Below are positions 32,989 through 44,391 of a stretch of 64,000 nt of DNA, piece by piece. The notes beneath the pieces were generated by a model, which worked only from the letters and a program-made list of their open reading frames with translations, had not been told where the DNA came from and ran no database searches. Each line of letters opens with the position of its first letter. The first letter of the stretch is position 1. Source of the stretch: Kutzneria viridogrisea (GTDB taxonomy: Bacteria > Actinomycetota > Actinomycetes > Mycobacteriales > Pseudonocardiaceae); NCBI GenBank assembly GCA_014138725.1, contig JACJID010000002.1, forward strand, positions 1,130,001-1,194,000. Direction: 5' to 3'. The translations under genes and the position numbers were made by a program.

Positions 32989-33813
32989 TCACACACAGGC
33001 AGCTGGCTGGGGCCGACGGCTGCACTCGGCGCCGGCAGCCTGCCCTCTTCGGCCTCCCCCTTCTTGCGGCACTGCCGCCACTTCATCTGCGGCAAGCCTC
33101 AATCTCGGTCCGCCGGGAGCTCGAATCGGGCCTTGGTCACCGTGCAGCCAATGGCCGAGCACCGACATGACAGCGTCCAACTCCGTGGCGCCAGAGACTG
33201 CGGCGATCTGTTTGATCAGCACGCCCTCCTCCAGCGACAGGTAGCCCCTCACGTCGTAGCCCGCGTTGTCTCGCAAAATCAACTTCAACTCACGAGTACG
33301 TCGGCGCCGGTCAGCACAATCAACAGTCGCCCCCGGCACGGACTCGTAGACCCTCGCCCGGATCAGGCGCTGAAGTCGCTCCGGCCCGCGTTGCGCGGCA
33401 ACCTCACCGATCCAGTGTGCTTCGCGATCAGCAACTTCCTCGACGCCGAGTTGATCAACAGCACGCACTACAGCCCTGGCATGAGACCAGGTGACCTCAC
33501 CCCGCTTCAGCGCTTCCCTGGTCACTGGGAGGGACTGCTTCAGCACCTGCGCGTCGCGGGACAGCGCCGCCGCCTCCCGTCCCGAGTAGTGGCACTTCTT
33601 CTTGAGGAACTCGGCCGGTTCACGACTCCCAGAGGCATCGCCCGCCTGTCTGTCCGCCATGACCGCAACATGTTCGGCAACGAGCGCTTGCAGCCTGGTC
33701 GACTGCCGAGCGCAGACCTGAATCATTTCCTCCAGGTCCGCATCAGACCGGGACGCTGCTGCTTGCATCGCGAGCACGTCGACTGCACTCACAAGATCTT
33801 TCAGTTTTTTCAT
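32989..33813 (-). pseudogene. DUF222 (13E12-repeat type) protein lacking the HNH nuclease part
   Basis: The first ~220 of 274 residues match DUF222 proteins (EFLKKKCHYSGREAAALSRDA, GEVTWSHARAVVRAVDQL, YLSLEEGVLIKQIAAVSGA), which in actinobacteria usually continue into a C-terminal HNH endonuclease of 400-500 residues total. Here the sequence after GHWLHGDQG turns into Gly/Arg/Ala-rich text and stops without any HNH motif, so it appears frameshifted or truncated. Its ATG start has poor context. Such proteins multiply with mobile DNA; an IS630 remnant lies about 250 bases away. Confidence 0.6.
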
Positions 33814-34066
33814 GACTCATCACTCCTCCGGTCCATAGTCACAAAAGAGCAGGCAAACTTCAACAAGGTGTCACAAATTCCGCCATGATCAAGGAAACTG
33901 CCTGGCCAGCGAGGTTTGAGCCGGCTCCAGTCGATCACCTCGCACACACCCGAAGATCAACCACACAAGGCGACTACCCCGAAAGAGTTAAGTACGTGTC
34001 ACTCGAATTGATTATCCGGGGAAGTAGACCGTCACGACACGGTCCTAGAAGTGAAACTCCCTCAGC
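33814..34066. other. intergenic, AT-richer stretch without a supported gene
   Basis: Noticeably lower in G+C than the surroundings, with A-rich patches. A 66-codon plus-strand frame exists but has no ribosome site and ends inside the IS element. Nothing else seen. Confidence 0.6.
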
Positions 34067-35055
34067 TAGTGTCGTGAGTCATTAATTCGGCCGCAGTATG
34101 CGGTGAGGGTGTCGAGGATCTGGTCTGTGGTCGTGGTCCACACGAACGGCCTGGGGTCCGTATTCCATTCGTTGATCCAGCGTCGGACGCCGGCTTCGAG
34201 CACGGTGGCGACGCAGTGGGCAGAGCGGCGCAGCGTGCGGGCAGTCAACTCGGCGAACCAGCGCTCGACCAGGTTGAGCCAGGAACTGCTGGTCGGGGTG
34301 GAGTGCGGGTGGAACCGTGGATGGCGGATGCGCCACCGCGTGACCGTGGGCGTCTTGTGCGTGGCGTGGTTGTCCAGCAGCAGGCGCAGGTCCAGATCTC
34401 TCGGGACCGCGGCGTCGATCACCGACCCGCTGGAGATGTCGACGGCGGCGAACAGGCTGGTGGTGCCGTGCCGGGCGTAGTCGTGGGTCATCCGCGCCAG
34501 CGTGGTCGGCATCAGCGGCAGGATCGGCGCGGTCGGCATCGATCGCCCGCATCTGGATGGACCCCTTGCCCACGAACTGGGGATCGGTTAACAGCTTCCA
34601 GGTCTTGACCGCGTGCGGCGTGAGCCCGAACGCCCGCCAGATCCGCGATACCGCCGACTGCGACAGGCCCGCCGACTGCGCCATCACCCGGGGCGGCCAG
34701 TGCGTGTCCTGCCCCTGAAGTCTCCTCCAAGGTTTTGGTGATCAGCCGCGGCCGCCCCGGGCGAGGCTCGTCCGACAGGCCCTCCAGCCGGCCGGTCAGG
34801 AACCGGGGCAGCCACTTACAGACCATCTCCCGCGACACGCCCAGATCTGCGGCGGCCTGTCCCATCGTGCCCCCTCGACGCAGCGCAACACGATCCGCGC
34901 CCGCATCACCTACGCCTGCACCGTGTGCGGCGGCGACTCCAGGCCGCCAGCACCCGGCGTTCCTCAGCGGCCAGGACCACCGGTTCCAGCTTCAGGCTCG
35001 GCATACCGCGCCCTGCGCCTACCGGCGAACTAACGACTAACGACTCAGCACACTA
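34067..35055 (-). mobile_element. IS630-family insertion sequence, decayed
   Basis: About 0.99 kb, bounded by inverted ends: one end reads CTAGTGTCGTGAGTC then ATTAATTCG, the other (reverse complement) CTAGTGTGCTGAGTC then GTTAG. Both begin at a TA dinucleotide, the target duplicated by IS630/Tc1 elements. The single transposase frame is broken several times. The element lies between the DUF222 fragment and a small membrane protein whose stop codon overlaps the IS end. Confidence 0.8.
34082..35004 (-). pseudogene. IS630-type transposase, broken by frameshifts and an internal deletion
   Basis: The reading starts at an ATG near 35004 (MPSLKLEPVVLAAEERRV), then is interrupted by a stop after TRCRR. 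It resumes in another frame with MGQAAADLGVSREMVCKWLPRFL and GLSDEPRPGRPRLI (HTH region), shifts again to SAVSRIWRAFGLTPHAVKTW, and loses about 25 residues containing the first catalytic Asp (the usual VDEKSQ region). A third frame continues with HDYARHGTTSLFAAVD, LLLDNHATHKTP (second acidic site), SSSWLNLVERWFAEL and the C-terminal end. With at least three lesions and a missing catalytic residue it cannot be active. Confidence 0.85.
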
Positions 35056-35340
35056 GTCCCGAGGAAGGGGCGCCACCGGCGGTGCGACCGCCTCACCCGG
35101 CGGGCTCTCGGCGCACCGCTGAGTCGGCAGCGGCGAGGGCTCCGCCCTGTTGACCACCACAATGCCCTCGGACGGGTCGACGACCACGGTCAGCATCGGG
35201 TAGAGCGATCGAGCGGCTGTGCGCAACTTGCGGAGACGACGAGCGACGAGCCAGCCGATGAACCTCGGCGAGGTGAGCCACCAGGCAAGCGACAGGGCAG
35301 CGACCGCAACGGTGGTCAGCACCACCATCTCGATCCGCAT
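35053..35340 (-). CDS. small single-span membrane protein, unknown
   Basis: A 95-residue protein with one N-terminal membrane segment (about 5-24), a basic stretch (ARRLRKLRTAARS), a short hydrophobic MLTVVVDPSEGIVVVN region and a Pro-rich tail. GGGGGAGACAGGCC precedes the ATG. Its TAG stop is formed at the TA where the IS630 element joins; deleting the IS restores a TAG at the same place, so the insertion did not change the product. I recognise no family. Confidence 0.5.
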   Translation of the reverse strand: MRIEMVVLTTVAVAALSLAWWLTSPRFIGWLVARRLRKLRTAARSLYPMLTVVVDPSEGIVVVNRAEPSPLPTQRCAESPPGEAVAPPVAPLPRD

Positions 35341-35523
35341 GGCCTGTCTCCCCCCTTGACGACCGCCTGTTCTGGCGGGCACCACGCAGGTGGATCCCTT
35401 CCACGACGACCACAAGTACGGCGCCGAGCCGGTTCGGGTTCACCCTGCGGATGAACCCGAACCCACTACCTGTCATTAAAGGACGATCAGCGCCGGAACG
35501 CCCGCTAGTTCACCGTACTGGGG

Positions 35524-38500
35524 TCAATCCTCCAACTGGCCTTCCAGTTCGAGGTAGACAGCTCGCAGTTGGTCAAGGGTGTTCGCGTCAGGTTCACCCC
35601 AAAGGCCCCGATCGGCGGCCTCGAGCAGGCGTTCGGTCACTCCGCGCAATGCCCATGGGTTCGACTTGCGCATGAAGTCCTGGACTTCCTTGTCGAACAC
35701 GTAGGACTCGGCCAGCTGGGCGTACATCCAGTCGTCGACCACGCCTGCCGTGGCATCGAAGCCGAACAGGTAGTCCACAGTGGCTGCCAGTTCGAAGGCA
35801 CCCTTGTAGCCGTGCCTGCGCATCGCGGAAATCCACTTCGGATTGACCACCCTGGCCCTGAAGACGCGGCGGGTCTCCTCGCTGAGCGTCCTGGTCCGCA
35901 CCGCGTGCGGCACGGCCGAGTCACCGACGTAGGCGGCTGGGTTGTCCCCCGTCAGCGCCCGGACCATGGCAACCATGCCACCGTGGTACTGGAAGTAGTC
36001 GTCCGAATCCGCGATGTCGTGTTCGCGAGTGTCGACGTTCTTCGCCGCGACCTGGATCCTGCGGTACGCCGATTCCATGTCAGCGCGGGCTTCGACCCCG
36101 TTCAGGTCCCGACCGTAGGCGTAACCGCCCCAAGTGGCGTAGACCTCGGCAAGGTCGGCGTCGTCGCGCCAATTCCGCGAGTCGATCAGGGGCAGTAGAC
36201 CTGCCCCGTACGCGCCCGGACGCGACCCGAAGATCCGGGTGGTGGCACGACGAGAGTCGCCGTGCTCAGCGAGATCCCGGCGATAGTGAGCTGCGACGTA
36301 GTTGTCCTCATCCGACTCGTCGAGATGCGCGACGGCCTCGATTGCGTCGTCCAGGACGGCCACCACGTGCGGGAAGGCATCGCGGAAGAAGCCCGAGATG
36401 CGCACGACCACGTCGATACGCGGCCGACCGAGTTCTCCGACCGGTACGACCTCGAAGCCGGTCACCCTACGGGAGGCGGCATCCCAGATCGGCCGGCAGC
36501 CGAGCAGCCACAGCAACTCGGCGATGTCATCCCCCTGAGTCCGCATCGCGGAGGTGCCCCACACGGTGAGCCCCACGCTGCGAGGCCACTCCCCAGTGTC
36601 AGCAAAGTGCTTTGCCAGCAGCGAATCCGCCAATGCCGCACCAACGTCGAAGGCGTTGCGCGACGGGATCGCCTTCGGGTCGACGGAGTAGAAGTTCCTG
36701 CCCGTCGGCAGAACCGACACCAGGCCGCGAGTTGGGGCGCCCGAAGGACCCGGTTCGATGAACCGACCGTCCAGGGCACGCAGGACATTGCGAACCTCGT
36801 CGGTGGTCCTCGCCAGCCTGGGCACGAGTTCGTCACAGGCGAAGGCGAGGACATCGACGACGCCCGTGACCTCCGCGCCGAGAACCTCGGCGACGACCGC
36901 CTGTACCTGCGACCGATCCCAGTCTCGTGCGTGTACAGCACTAACCAGCGTGCGCGCGAGCTGTTCGAGCAGATCGATGACATCGGCGCCAGTGCTGGAA
37001 GGGCCTTCGACGAGCTCTGTCAGTCGACCAGAGTCATCGACCCGCAGGCCTGGGTCAGCGAGCAACACGTCCTCGTCAAGGCCGAAGTGGCCGGCCAACG
37101 CCGCACGCAGTCCGGCAACTGCACCGACCGTTCCGCCGAAGACCTGGCGGGCACGCAGGATGGCGAGCACGTCGTTGACGAGTTCCTCGCCCTGCGGCGC
37201 TCGGCCGAGCAGGTGCAGCCCATCCCGGATCTGTACGTCCTTGATCTCGCACAGATAGCCGTCGATGTGCATGACGAAGTCGTCGAACGCGTCTTCGTCG
37301 GGCTGGTCCTCAGTGTGCAGGTCGTGGTGGAGCTTCGCGCTGGTGACCAGTTCCCAGATCTGCCCCCGGACCGTGCTCAGTTTGGACGGGTCCAGCGCCT
37401 GCACGGTGGCGTACTCGTCGAGCAACTGTTCAAGCTTGGCCATGTCGCCGTAGGTGTCGGCGCGAGCCATGGGTGGGATCATGTGGTCCACCACTGTGGC
37501 GTGTGCCCTGCGCTTGGCCTGCGTGCCCTCACCGGGGTCGTTCACGATGAACGGGTAGACCAGAGGAAGGTTGCCGAGCACGGCATCCGGAGCGCACTCC
37601 GCGGAAAGCCCAAGCCCCTTGCCTGGGAGCCACTCAAGCGTCCCGTGCTTGCCGAGGTGGACCACAGCGTGCGCACCGAACTCGTGCTCGAGCCAGCGGT
37701 AAGCCGCGAGGTACTGGTGCGAAGGCGGCAGATCAGGATCGTGGTAGATCGCGACCGGGTTCTCGCCGAAGCCACGGGGCGGCTGGATCATCAGGATCAC
37801 GTTGCCGAATCGCAGCGAAGCTGCGTAGATCTCGTCGTCGGTCACGTACAGCTGCCCGGGTGCCTCGCCCCAGTGCTCGGCAACAGACTCGCGGATCGAC
37901 TCCGGAAGTGCACCGAACCACGCCGCATAGGTGCTGGCCGGGACGCGGATCGCCGCCGTGGCCATCTGTTCCTCGGTCAGCCAGTCGACATCATGTCCAC
38001 CAGCTGCGATCAACTGGTGGATCAGCGTGTCGCCGTCCAGTTCGGACACATCGAGTCCGCCCAGGTCGTAGCCGTGTTCGGCCATCTGCCGCAACAGGAT
38101 CACCGCAGACGCCGGGGTGTCGAGGCCGACCGCGTTACCAACGCGCGAGTGCTTGGTCGGGTAGGAGGACAGCACGATCGACACGCGCTTGTCCGCATTG
38201 GGCACGTGCCGCAGCCTGGCCATGGCCGCCGCGGAACCTGCCACGCGGGCAGCACGCTCCGGGTCGGCGACATAGACCGGAATGCCGTCGGGACCATTCT
38301 CTTTGAACGAGAAGGGAACTCCGATCAGCCTGCCGTCGAACTCCGGGATCGCCACCTGCATCGCAGCGTCCATCGGCGACAGTGCCGCATCCGACGACGC
38401 CCACGCCGCACGCGAGGAGGTCAAGCACAGCCCCTGAAGCACGGGAACGTCCAGCGAGGCCAGCGCGCCCGCATCCCAGGCATCCTCGTCCCCGCCTGCG

Positions 38501-39189
38501 GCCGCGTCCGCCGCTACCGCCCCGCCTGCGGCGAGAACCGTTGCCACGATCGCATCGCACCGTCCCAGCACTGCCAGCAGGCCAGCGGACTCGGTGTCAC
38601 TCAGCCCACGAAGCGAACCGCAGAACACCGGCAGGGCGTTCGCACCCGCTGCCTCGATGGCATCGGCCAAGGTGTCAATGAACGCGGTGTTCCCCGCGAG
38701 CGCGTGCGCTCGGTAGAACACGACAGCGACGGTCGGCCGACCGGCTTCGGTCTTCCGTTCGCCGTGCACGCCGTACACCGGCATCGCGGTCGGTGCTTCG
38801 AACCCTTCACCGGTCAGCAGAACGGTGTCAGACAGGAACCCCGCCAGCTCACGAAGGTTGGAAGGGCCGCCCTCCACGAGGTACGCAAGCGCTTGCGTCG
38901 CGACTCCGGCCGGCACAGTGGACAGGGCCATCAGCTCAGCATCGGGTGTCGCCTCGCCGCCGAGGCAGACCACGGGCAGGTTCGAGGCGAGCAGGACGCC
39001 CACCCCCTCCTCCCAGGCTCGGAGACCACCGAGCAGCCGCACGACCACGAGATCAGCGCCTTCGAGCAGCGGCGGCAACTCGTCCAGTTCCAGCCGAGCT
39101 GGATTGGCCACCTGGTAGTTGGCTCCGGACGCCTTGGCGGCAAGCAGATCAGTGTCGGCGGTGGACAGCAGCAGGACGCGCGAAGTCAT
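35524..39189 (-). CDS. cobN: cobaltochelatase subunit CobN
   Basis: A 1221-residue protein of normal CobN length. Characteristic segments include GGLDVSELDGDTLIHQL, YHDPDLPPSHQYLAAYRWLEHEFGAHAVVHLGKHGTLEWLPGKG (with HGTLEWLPGK-type metal/porphyrin site), SVDPKAIPSRNAFDVG, EWPRSVGLTVWGTSAMRTQGDD and EVYATWGGYAYG. CobN is the large subunit that inserts cobalt into hydrogenobyrinic acid diamide, powered by an AAA+/VWA partner, here presumably the ChlI-ChlD fusion. It has its own cobalamin riboswitch and no co-transcribed cob gene, and is separated from the main cob operon by about 18 kb. Confidence 0.95.
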   Translation of the reverse strand: MTSRVLLLSTADTDLLAAKASGANYQVANPARLELDELPPLLEGADLVVVRLLGGLRAWEEGVGVLLASNLPVVCLGGEATPDAELMALSTVPAGVATQALAYLVEGGPSNLRELAGFLSDTVLLTGEGFEAPTAMPVYGVHGERKTEAGRPTVAVVFYRAHALAGNTAFIDTLADAIEAAGANALPVFCGSLRGLSDTESAGLLAVLGRCDAIVATVLAAGGAVAADAAAGGDEDAWDAGALASLDVPVLQGLCLTSSRAAWASSDAALSPMDAAMQVAIPEFDGRLIGVPFSFKENGPDGIPVYVADPERAARVAGSAAAMARLRHVPNADKRVSIVLSSYPTKHSRVGNAVGLDTPASAVILLRQMAEHGYDLGGLDVSELDGDTLIHQLIAAGGHDVDWLTEEQMATAAIRVPASTYAAWFGALPESIRESVAEHWGEAPGQLYVTDDEIYAASLRFGNVILMIQPPRGFGENPVAIYHDPDLPPSHQYLAAYRWLEHEFGAHAVVHLGKHGTLEWLPGKGLGLSAECAPDAVLGNLPLVYPFIVNDPGEGTQAKRRAHATVVDHMIPPMARADTYGDMAKLEQLLDEYATVQALDPSKLSTVRGQIWELVTSAKLHHDLHTEDQPDEDAFDDFVMHIDGYLCEIKDVQIRDGLHLLGRAPQGEELVNDVLAILRARQVFGGTVGAVAGLRAALAGHFGLDEDVLLADPGLRVDDSGRLTELVEGPSSTGADVIDLLEQLARTLVSAVHARDWDRSQVQAVVAEVLGAEVTGVVDVLAFACDELVPRLARTTDEVRNVLRALDGRFIEPGPSGAPTRGLVSVLPTGRNFYSVDPKAIPSRNAFDVGAALADSLLAKHFADTGEWPRSVGLTVWGTSAMRTQGDDIAELLWLLGCRPIWDAASRRVTGFEVVPVGELGRPRIDVVVRISGFFRDAFPHVVAVLDDAIEAVAHLDESDEDNYVAAHYRRDLAEHGDSRRATTRIFGSRPGAYGAGLLPLIDSRNWRDDADLAEVYATWGGYAYGRDLNGVEARADMESAYRRIQVAAKNVDTREHDIADSDDYFQYHGGMVAMVRALTGDNPAAYVGDSAVPHAVRTRTLSEETRRVFRARVVNPKWISAMRRHGYKGAFELAATVDYLFGFDATAGVVDDWMYAQLAESYVFDKEVQDFMRKSNPWALRGVTERLLEAADRGLWGEPDANTLDQLRAVYLELEGQLED

Positions 39190-39199
39190 CAGCCGTACC

Positions 39200-39335
39200 C
39201 TCCTCGGGGTCCCGCGCCCCGGGTAGAGACGTCACGGCCGGTGGTCGAGTCTCTGGCTGCCGACCCGCGTGGGTCGATCACAGTGGCGCGACCGCCCCGG
39301 ACTCGCACCGGGTTCCTCGCGTCCACCGCCGTCTG
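39200..39335 (-). promoter_or_regulatory. cobalamin riboswitch of cobN
   Basis: On the minus strand: GCGAGGAACCCGGTGCGAG, then GGGGCGGTCGCGCCACTGTGA (core; + strand TCACAGTGG at 39278-39286), then a B12-box-like GCCAGAGACTCGAC (about 39243-39256). The core closely resembles the copy at 17344. GAGGAGGG follows about 10 bases before the cobN ATG, and a GC-rich hairpin just upstream could mask it, suggesting translational control. Limits approximate. Confidence 0.9.
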
Positions 39336-39350
39336 GTCGGCTCATCGTAG

Positions 39351-40865
39351 TCAGGCCAGGGAGTCGAGTTCGCGCTCGATTGCGGCCAACTCCTCCGGAC
39401 TGCCCTGCACCTTCGGCCCGGTGAACCACTTGCGCGCGGACACCAACCACCAGATTCCCGCGAACCCGAGCACCACCAGCACGGCGATCGGCGTGTAGTT
39501 GAAGCTCTGCACAGTGATCGGACTCACGGTCGGGAGCATGAACAGGATCGAGATGAACACCACCCACGCCACAGCGACGCTGCCGACCAGGACGCTGAAG
39601 CGCCCGAGGTGCCATGGACCGCGTTCGAATCGCTTGCCCTGCCGAAGCCGCAGGAAGGTCGGCACAACGTATGCGATGTACAATCCGATGACCGCGATCG
39701 AGGTGACCGCGCCGTAGGCCGTGTTGTTCCACAGGTACGGCAGCCCAAGCACGAACGCACCACCGGCCGCCAGCCAGACGGCGTTGGTCGGCGTCTTGGT
39801 CCTGGGATTGATCCGATGCCAGATCCGTGCCCCCGGCAGCGCGCCGTCACGCGAGAACGCGTAGATCATGCGGGAGTTCGCGGTCACCGAGGACATGCCA
39901 CAGAACAGCTGCGCACCAATGGCCACGAGCAGGAGCAGCTTCCCGCCGGTCAGACCGATGGCATCGATGAAGATCTGCGCAGGCGGCACTCCGGTGGCCG
40001 TCCCCACCTCACCGGAGTAGTCCTGGATCGCGAAGGTGATTCCGATCAGCAGCACCCAACCGGCCACCAGCGAGACCAGGATGGCCATCACGATCCCCTT
40101 CGGGCCGGACCTGGCGGCGTCGTGCGTCTCCTCGGTCATGTGCGCGGAGGCGTCATAGCCGGTGAACGTGTACTGGGCCATCAGGAGCCCGAGCAGTCCC
40201 ACGTAGAGGGACGAGGACCAGCCGGTGTTGTTCACGAAGTGCCCGAAAACGAACCCTGCCGACTGGTGGTGCTCGGGGAGCAGCGCCAGGGCACCGACGA
40301 TGACGAGCACGCCGAGGATGTGCCACCAGACGCTGACCGAGTTCAGCAGGGCGACCAACTTGACGCCGATCGTGTTGAGCAGGCCGTGCAGGAGCAGCAC
40401 GCATCCGAAGATCAAGATGGTGTGCGGAGGCGATGCGGCAAAGCCGAACTGCAGGTCGAGCAGGGCGTTGATGAACGAGGCCGCACCGAAGTCGACCGAC
40501 GCGGTGACAGCCACCTGGCCGAGGAAGTTGAACCAACCCGTGAACCACGACCAGGCAGCTGGGCGGCTCGGCGCAAGCTTGGCGGCCCAGTAGTACAGGC
40601 CGCCAGCGGTCGGGTAGCTGGAGCAGACCTCGGCCATCGCGAGTCCGACGAACAACGTCATCGCCCCAACGAGCGGCCAGCCAAGCGTGATCAGCATCGG
40701 GCCGCCGGTGTTCATGCCGTTGCCGTACAGCGTGAGGCAGCCGGAGAGCACCGAGATGATCGTGAACGACAGGGCGAAGTTCGAGAACGCCGACATCGAG
40801 CGCTGCAGCTCCTGGGTGTACCCGAGCTCGTGCAGCCGCTTCTCGTCGTCGGACATGCCGGACAT
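39351..40865 (-). CDS. APC-superfamily amino acid/GABA-type permease
   Basis: A 504-residue transporter with about 12 membrane segments. DDEKRLHELGYTQELQRSMSAF precedes segment 1, which contains the substrate loop FTIISVLSGCLTLYG; later LAMAEVCSSYPTAGGLYYWAAKLA and QYTFTGYDASAHMTEET match the amino acid/choline/GABA group. It probably imports amino acids or polyamines by proton symport. GGAGGCGCCG precedes ATG 40865. It ends only a few bases before the cobN riboswitch region, so some read-through into cobN is possible. No linked catabolic genes. Confidence 0.9.
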   Translation of the reverse strand: MSGMSDDEKRLHELGYTQELQRSMSAFSNFALSFTIISVLSGCLTLYGNGMNTGGPMLITLGWPLVGAMTLFVGLAMAEVCSSYPTAGGLYYWAAKLAPSRPAAWSWFTGWFNFLGQVAVTASVDFGAASFINALLDLQFGFAASPPHTILIFGCVLLLHGLLNTIGVKLVALLNSVSVWWHILGVLVIVGALALLPEHHQSAGFVFGHFVNNTGWSSSLYVGLLGLLMAQYTFTGYDASAHMTEETHDAARSGPKGIVMAILVSLVAGWVLLIGITFAIQDYSGEVGTATGVPPAQIFIDAIGLTGGKLLLLVAIGAQLFCGMSSVTANSRMIYAFSRDGALPGARIWHRINPRTKTPTNAVWLAAGGAFVLGLPYLWNNTAYGAVTSIAVIGLYIAYVVPTFLRLRQGKRFERGPWHLGRFSVLVGSVAVAWVVFISILFMLPTVSPITVQSFNYTPIAVLVVLGFAGIWWLVSARKWFTGPKVQGSPEELAAIERELDSLA

Positions 40866-40983
40866 CGGCGCCTCCAAATGGATCAGAACCAGTCCATTGG
40901 CGCACCATTGAGTCATCCACAGGCGCTCACGTCAAGACTTGTTCAAGATCGCCAAGGCGAAGCCCCACCCCCGTGAGGAGCGG

Positions 40984-41796
40984 TCACGGTCGTCGAGCGA
41001 CGCCGCCGTAGGCGAGGTGGATCGTCCCCTCGTTGCGCTCCACCCACTCGGAATGCCACTGCCTCACCGGCACGATTCCAGGCTCGACCAGGTCAAACCC
41101 CGCGAAGAGCTTGGCGATCTCCTCGACCGTCCGCGGGTGGACCGGCGTGAGCGTTTGACGGTAGAGCTCGCCAAGCGCGCGCAGCTGCGCTGCGTCGTGG
41201 TCAGCGACGAAGTCGGCAGTAGCGTGGGACAGCGCCAGGTAACTGCCCTGCGCCAACGCACGGCGGTAGCGGTCGACAAGCGCAACCGGGTCGTCTTCGT
41301 CGGGCAGGAAGTGCAGCACCCCGACCATGATCAACCCAATCGGACGTTCCAGGTCGAGCATGCGCTCAACCTCTGGACTGCCCAGGATCGTGTCGACTTG
41401 CCGCACGTCAGCACGGATGGCACAAGCCAGCGGGTTGTCTCCCAGGATCGTGCGACTGTGCGCCACCGCGACCGGGTCGTTGTCCACGTACACGACCCGT
41501 GCGCCGGGGTTGATCCGGTGCACGATCTCGTGGACGTTGCCGACGGTCGGAATGCCGGAGCCCAGGTCGAGGAATTGGTCGACGCCCGCGTCCGCGAGGT
41601 GCGTCACCACACGGCGTAGGAACGACCGGCTGGCCCGCATCGCGGCAGCGACCTCCGGCATCCCACTCAGCGCATCCTTGGCCGCCCGTCGGTCCACCGC
41701 GAAGTTGTGCGCCCCACCCAGGAAGTAGTCGAAGATCCGCGCCGCGTTGGGCCGGTCCAGGTCGACATCAGCAGGTACCCACCTGGGGCGGTGCAT
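40984..41796 (-). CDS. SAM-dependent methyltransferase, DUF574 family
   Basis: A 270-residue relative of the protein at 162-983. DVDLDRPNAARIFDYFLGG, FLDLGSGIPTVGNVHEI, VVYVDNDPVAVAHS and YLALSHATADF match at the same spacing. The N-terminal RPRWVPAD is the family opening. Methyl acceptor unknown. The ATG follows GAGGGGGCGATCGC. It is divergent from lon with a 188-base gap that holds the lon operator. The two DUF574 copies in this window are clearly homologous but not recent duplicates. Confidence 0.87.
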   Translation of the reverse strand: MHRPRWVPADVDLDRPNAARIFDYFLGGAHNFAVDRRAAKDALSGMPEVAAAMRASRSFLRRVVTHLADAGVDQFLDLGSGIPTVGNVHEIVHRINPGARVVYVDNDPVAVAHSRTILGDNPLACAIRADVRQVDTILGSPEVERMLDLERPIGLIMVGVLHFLPDEDDPVALVDRYRRALAQGSYLALSHATADFVADHDAAQLRALGELYRQTLTPVHPRTVEEIAKLFAGFDLVEPGIVPVRQWHSEWVERNEGTIHLAYGGVARRP

Positions 41797-41942
41797 GCGA
41801 TCGCCCCCTCAGCCCTCACCAAAGAATTCACCCGATCGTGTTAATCCTCCTGGTCGGCAGCCGTGGTGTCCACACCGAGAAGGTCACGAAGGCGTGCTCG
41901 CTGTGGGCGAACAGGGCACGGGAACACAAGCCCGCTCCAGAT

Positions 41943-41965
41943 GGTTGAGCCGTAGTGACTCAACC
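41943..41965. promoter_or_regulatory. HAIR-like operator (HspR site) upstream of lon
   Basis: GGTTGAG (41943-41949) and CTCAACC (41959-41965) are perfect 7-bp arms. The inner form TTGAGC-N7-ACTCAA closely matches the HspR inverted repeat HAIR (CTTGAGT-N7-ACTCAAG). It lies about 20 bases before the lon start. HspR control of lon is known in Streptomyces, so heat-shock repression here is likely. Confidence 0.7.
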
Positions 41966-41984
41966 TTTGTGAAGGGTGGAAGAC

Positions 41985-44348
<2,364 letters not shown>

Positions 44349-44359
44349 CCAACCGTGGT

Positions 44360-44390
44360 GGAGTGCCCGGTCCACGAGGCCGGGCACTCC
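44360..44390. terminator. bidirectional hairpin terminator after lon
   Basis: GGAGTGCCCGG (44360-44370) pairs perfectly with CCGGGCACTCC (44380-44390) around a 9-base loop, between the convergent lon and TetR genes. Confidence 0.8.
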
Positions 44391-44391
44391 G

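Noticed and set aside
33885-34085. 66-codon plus-strand frame between the DUF222 fragment and the IS element
   Set aside because: No ribosome site, no recognisable sequence, and the stop codon lies in the IS end, so the frame depends on the insertion.
36262-39498. A 1078-codon frame opposite cobN, and other long antisense frames (519-1463, 2295-4079, 7233-8915)
   Set aside because: Their products are His/Arg/Gly-rich without recognisable domains and mirror the codon structure of well-supported genes. Long antisense frames are expected in high-GC DNA.
41841-41927. 28-codon frame between the DUF574 methyltransferase and lon, resembling a short peptide substrate
   Set aside because: Weak start context, no leader or core pattern of known peptides, and it occupies the lon promoter region.
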